A stretch of 5,479 bases of DNA from an uncultured Oscillibacter sp. (lineage in GTDB: Bacteria; Bacillota; Clostridia; Oscillospirales; Oscillospiraceae). Positions 5,016 through 5,479 of the stretch are shown in pieces. The position numbers were made by a program, and so were the translations under genes. The stretch lies in NCBI RefSeq assembly GCF_910579365.1, contig NZ_CAJTUX010000114.1, positions 1 to 5,479 of the forward strand, given 5' to 3'. Positions within the stretch are counted from its first letter, which is position 1. The number at the start of each line of letters is the position of its first letter. The notes below the pieces were generated by a model that searched no databases, was not told the DNA's origin, and was given only the letters and a program-made list of their open reading frames with translations.

Positions 5016-5051
5016 CGCAAAAATCCCGCACTTCGGTGCGGGATTTTTGCG
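5016..5051 (-). terminator. bidirectional terminator of the tRNA-Pro gene
   Basis: A perfect 16-bp stem (5016-5031 with 5036-5051) closes a four-base loop that reads TTCG on the plus strand and CGAA on the minus strand. It carries an A5/T5 tract inside the arms, so each strand ends in a T run. It lies 24 bases past the 3' end of the tRNA on the minus strand, which makes it the tRNA terminator. On the plus strand it could also stop transcription entering from the element. Confidence 0.88.
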
Positions 5052-5075
5052 TGCATCTCGTTTGTCAACGAAACT

Positions 5076-5151
5076 TGGTCCGAGTGGCGGGATTTGAACC
5101 CACGGCCTCATGGTCCCGAACCATGCGCGCTACCAACTGCGCTACACCCGG
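5076..5151 (-). tRNA. tRNA-Pro (anticodon CGG)
   Basis: The minus strand folds as a complete 76-base tRNA. The acceptor stem is CCGGGTG with CACTCGG (one G-U pair), the D arm is GCGC-AGTTGGTA-GCGC, the anticodon stem is CATGG/CCATG around the loop TTCGGGA, the variable loop is AGGCC, and the T arm is GTGGG-TTCGAAT-CCCGC. The loop places CGG at positions 34-36, which reads the proline codon CCG. The discriminator A and the CCA end are encoded (5079-5076). Promoter and terminator are both recognisable, and the gene appears intact. tRNA 3' ends are common integration sites, but no duplicated end of this tRNA occurs in the window. Confidence 0.96.
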
Positions 5152-5192
5152 ATATACCTGTTATGAAAAATATACCTTGAACTTCTTTTGTT

Positions 5193-5221
5193 ATTATATG
5201 AGATATTTATTCAAATGTCAA
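5193..5221 (-). promoter_or_regulatory. consensus sigma-A promoter of tRNA-Pro
   Basis: On the minus strand TTGACA (5221-5216) and TATAAT (5198-5193), both perfect consensus hexamers, are separated by exactly 17 bases. Transcription would start near 5186, about 35 bases ahead of the tRNA. The AT-rich spacer and perfect boxes fit a strong, constitutive stable-RNA promoter. Confidence 0.92.
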
Positions 5222-5274
5222 TCTTTATTTTCGCAGCTCTTAACATTTTCAACTTAAAATGTACCCCATCTAAA

Positions 5275-5479
5275 ATGGAACCGAAATGGAAAAACAGCAG
5301 CTTCAGCCTATATGAGATAGCCGTACTGAGAGAAAACCCGTATACGCATGAAGTCAGGCAGAAACAAATCTCGTTTACAGCTGAGTTTAAGGAAGTTTTT
5401 TGGGTGCGGTATCAGGCTGGAGAGTATAGTTAACATACTTGTAAACACTCGAAAGATGGATTAGAATAAGAGAATGCGT
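5275..5479 (+). pseudogene. decayed helix-turn-helix (transposase OrfA-like) gene fragment
   Basis: From an ATG at 5275 a 52-codon frame contains SLYEIAVLRENPYTHEV and ISFTAEFKEVFWVRYQAGE, then stops at TAA (5431-5433). The pattern (aromatic-E-I-x-x-L-x-x-NPY, then FTxEFK, then YxxG) matches the N-terminal part of a helix-turn-helix family common in Clostridia, often seen at the front of IS3-like transposases; this is from memory. Family members normally continue with an IL-rich second helix. Such a continuation (IVNILVNTRKMD) appears in another frame from 5426, then hits TAG at 5462-5464, after which NKRMR follows. So a frameshift near 5425 and a nonsense codon have broken the gene. No ribosome binding site precedes the ATG. 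The rest lies beyond the right edge. Confidence 0.5.

Noticed and set aside
5076..5151. The tRNA-Pro 3' end as the attachment site of the element
   Set aside because: No second copy of its 3' end occurs in the window, and the cargo stops well before it. It remains possible only if the other copy lies outside.
5188..5274. Longer start for the right-hand fragment (MLLYEIFIQM and on)
   Set aside because: This part overlaps the tRNA promoter, is AT-rich with a non-protein-like composition, and has no binding site; the recognisable homology begins after 5275.
1..5479. CRISPR array, riboswitch or intact insertion sequence
   Set aside because: No regularly spaced direct repeats, no recognisable riboswitch core and no complete transposase gene with inverted ends were seen on either strand.

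Overview
The window looks like the cargo end of an integrated conjugative or other mobile element in a gut-type Clostridia genome (Oscillospiraceae or Lachnospiraceae-like; this is inferred). The reasons are strong purine-rich Shine-Dalgarno sites, a GC-rich block of accessory genes, a UvrX-like Y-family polymerase paired with a YolD-like protein, and a ribbon-helix-helix protein. No integrase, relaxase or type IV secretion gene is inside the window, so membership of a mobile element is inferred from gene content only.

Layout. Positions 1-420 hold a small unrecognised plus-strand gene (81 aa) and a hairpin terminator serving the opposing gene. Positions 422-1246 (minus) encode an unrecognised 274-residue protein whose leader contains a long terminator-like hairpin. 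Positions 1397-3430 (plus) are the best understood part: an extended -10 promoter, a Y-family translesion DNA polymerase (503 aa, catalytic Asp and Asp-Glu residues and a clamp-binding motif visible), and a YolD-like partner joined by a one-base stop/start overlap, closed by a strong hairpin terminator. Positions 3460-4672 (minus) converge on that terminator. Reading leftwards they are a protein with two ribbon-helix-helix-like segments, a possible small unannotated frame whose stop overlaps the next start, and an unrecognised 190-residue protein.

From about 4700 to the end there is no intact protein gene. There is a plus-strand terminator without an obvious gene in front of it, a short tRNA T-arm-like sequence where the DNA turns AT-rich, a tRNA-Pro(CGG) on the minus strand with a textbook promoter and terminator, and a decayed fragment of a helix-turn-helix (transposase-OrfA-like) gene running off the right edge. 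The right portion reads as ordinary chromosome next to the element, with the boundary probably between about 4860 and 5075.

How the genes may work together: the polymerase and YolD-like protein are a mutagenic repair pair often carried by phages and integrative elements of Firmicutes. The RHH protein is the only clear DNA-binding regulator candidate in the window. The remaining proteins are unassigned. I see no CRISPR array, no intact insertion sequence and no clear novel multi-gene system. The most useful leads are the small coupled frame at 4029-4199, the tandem RHH gene with a strong internal start, the terminator hairpins that share sequence, and two outward-facing gene tails that may mark the edges of an inserted block.
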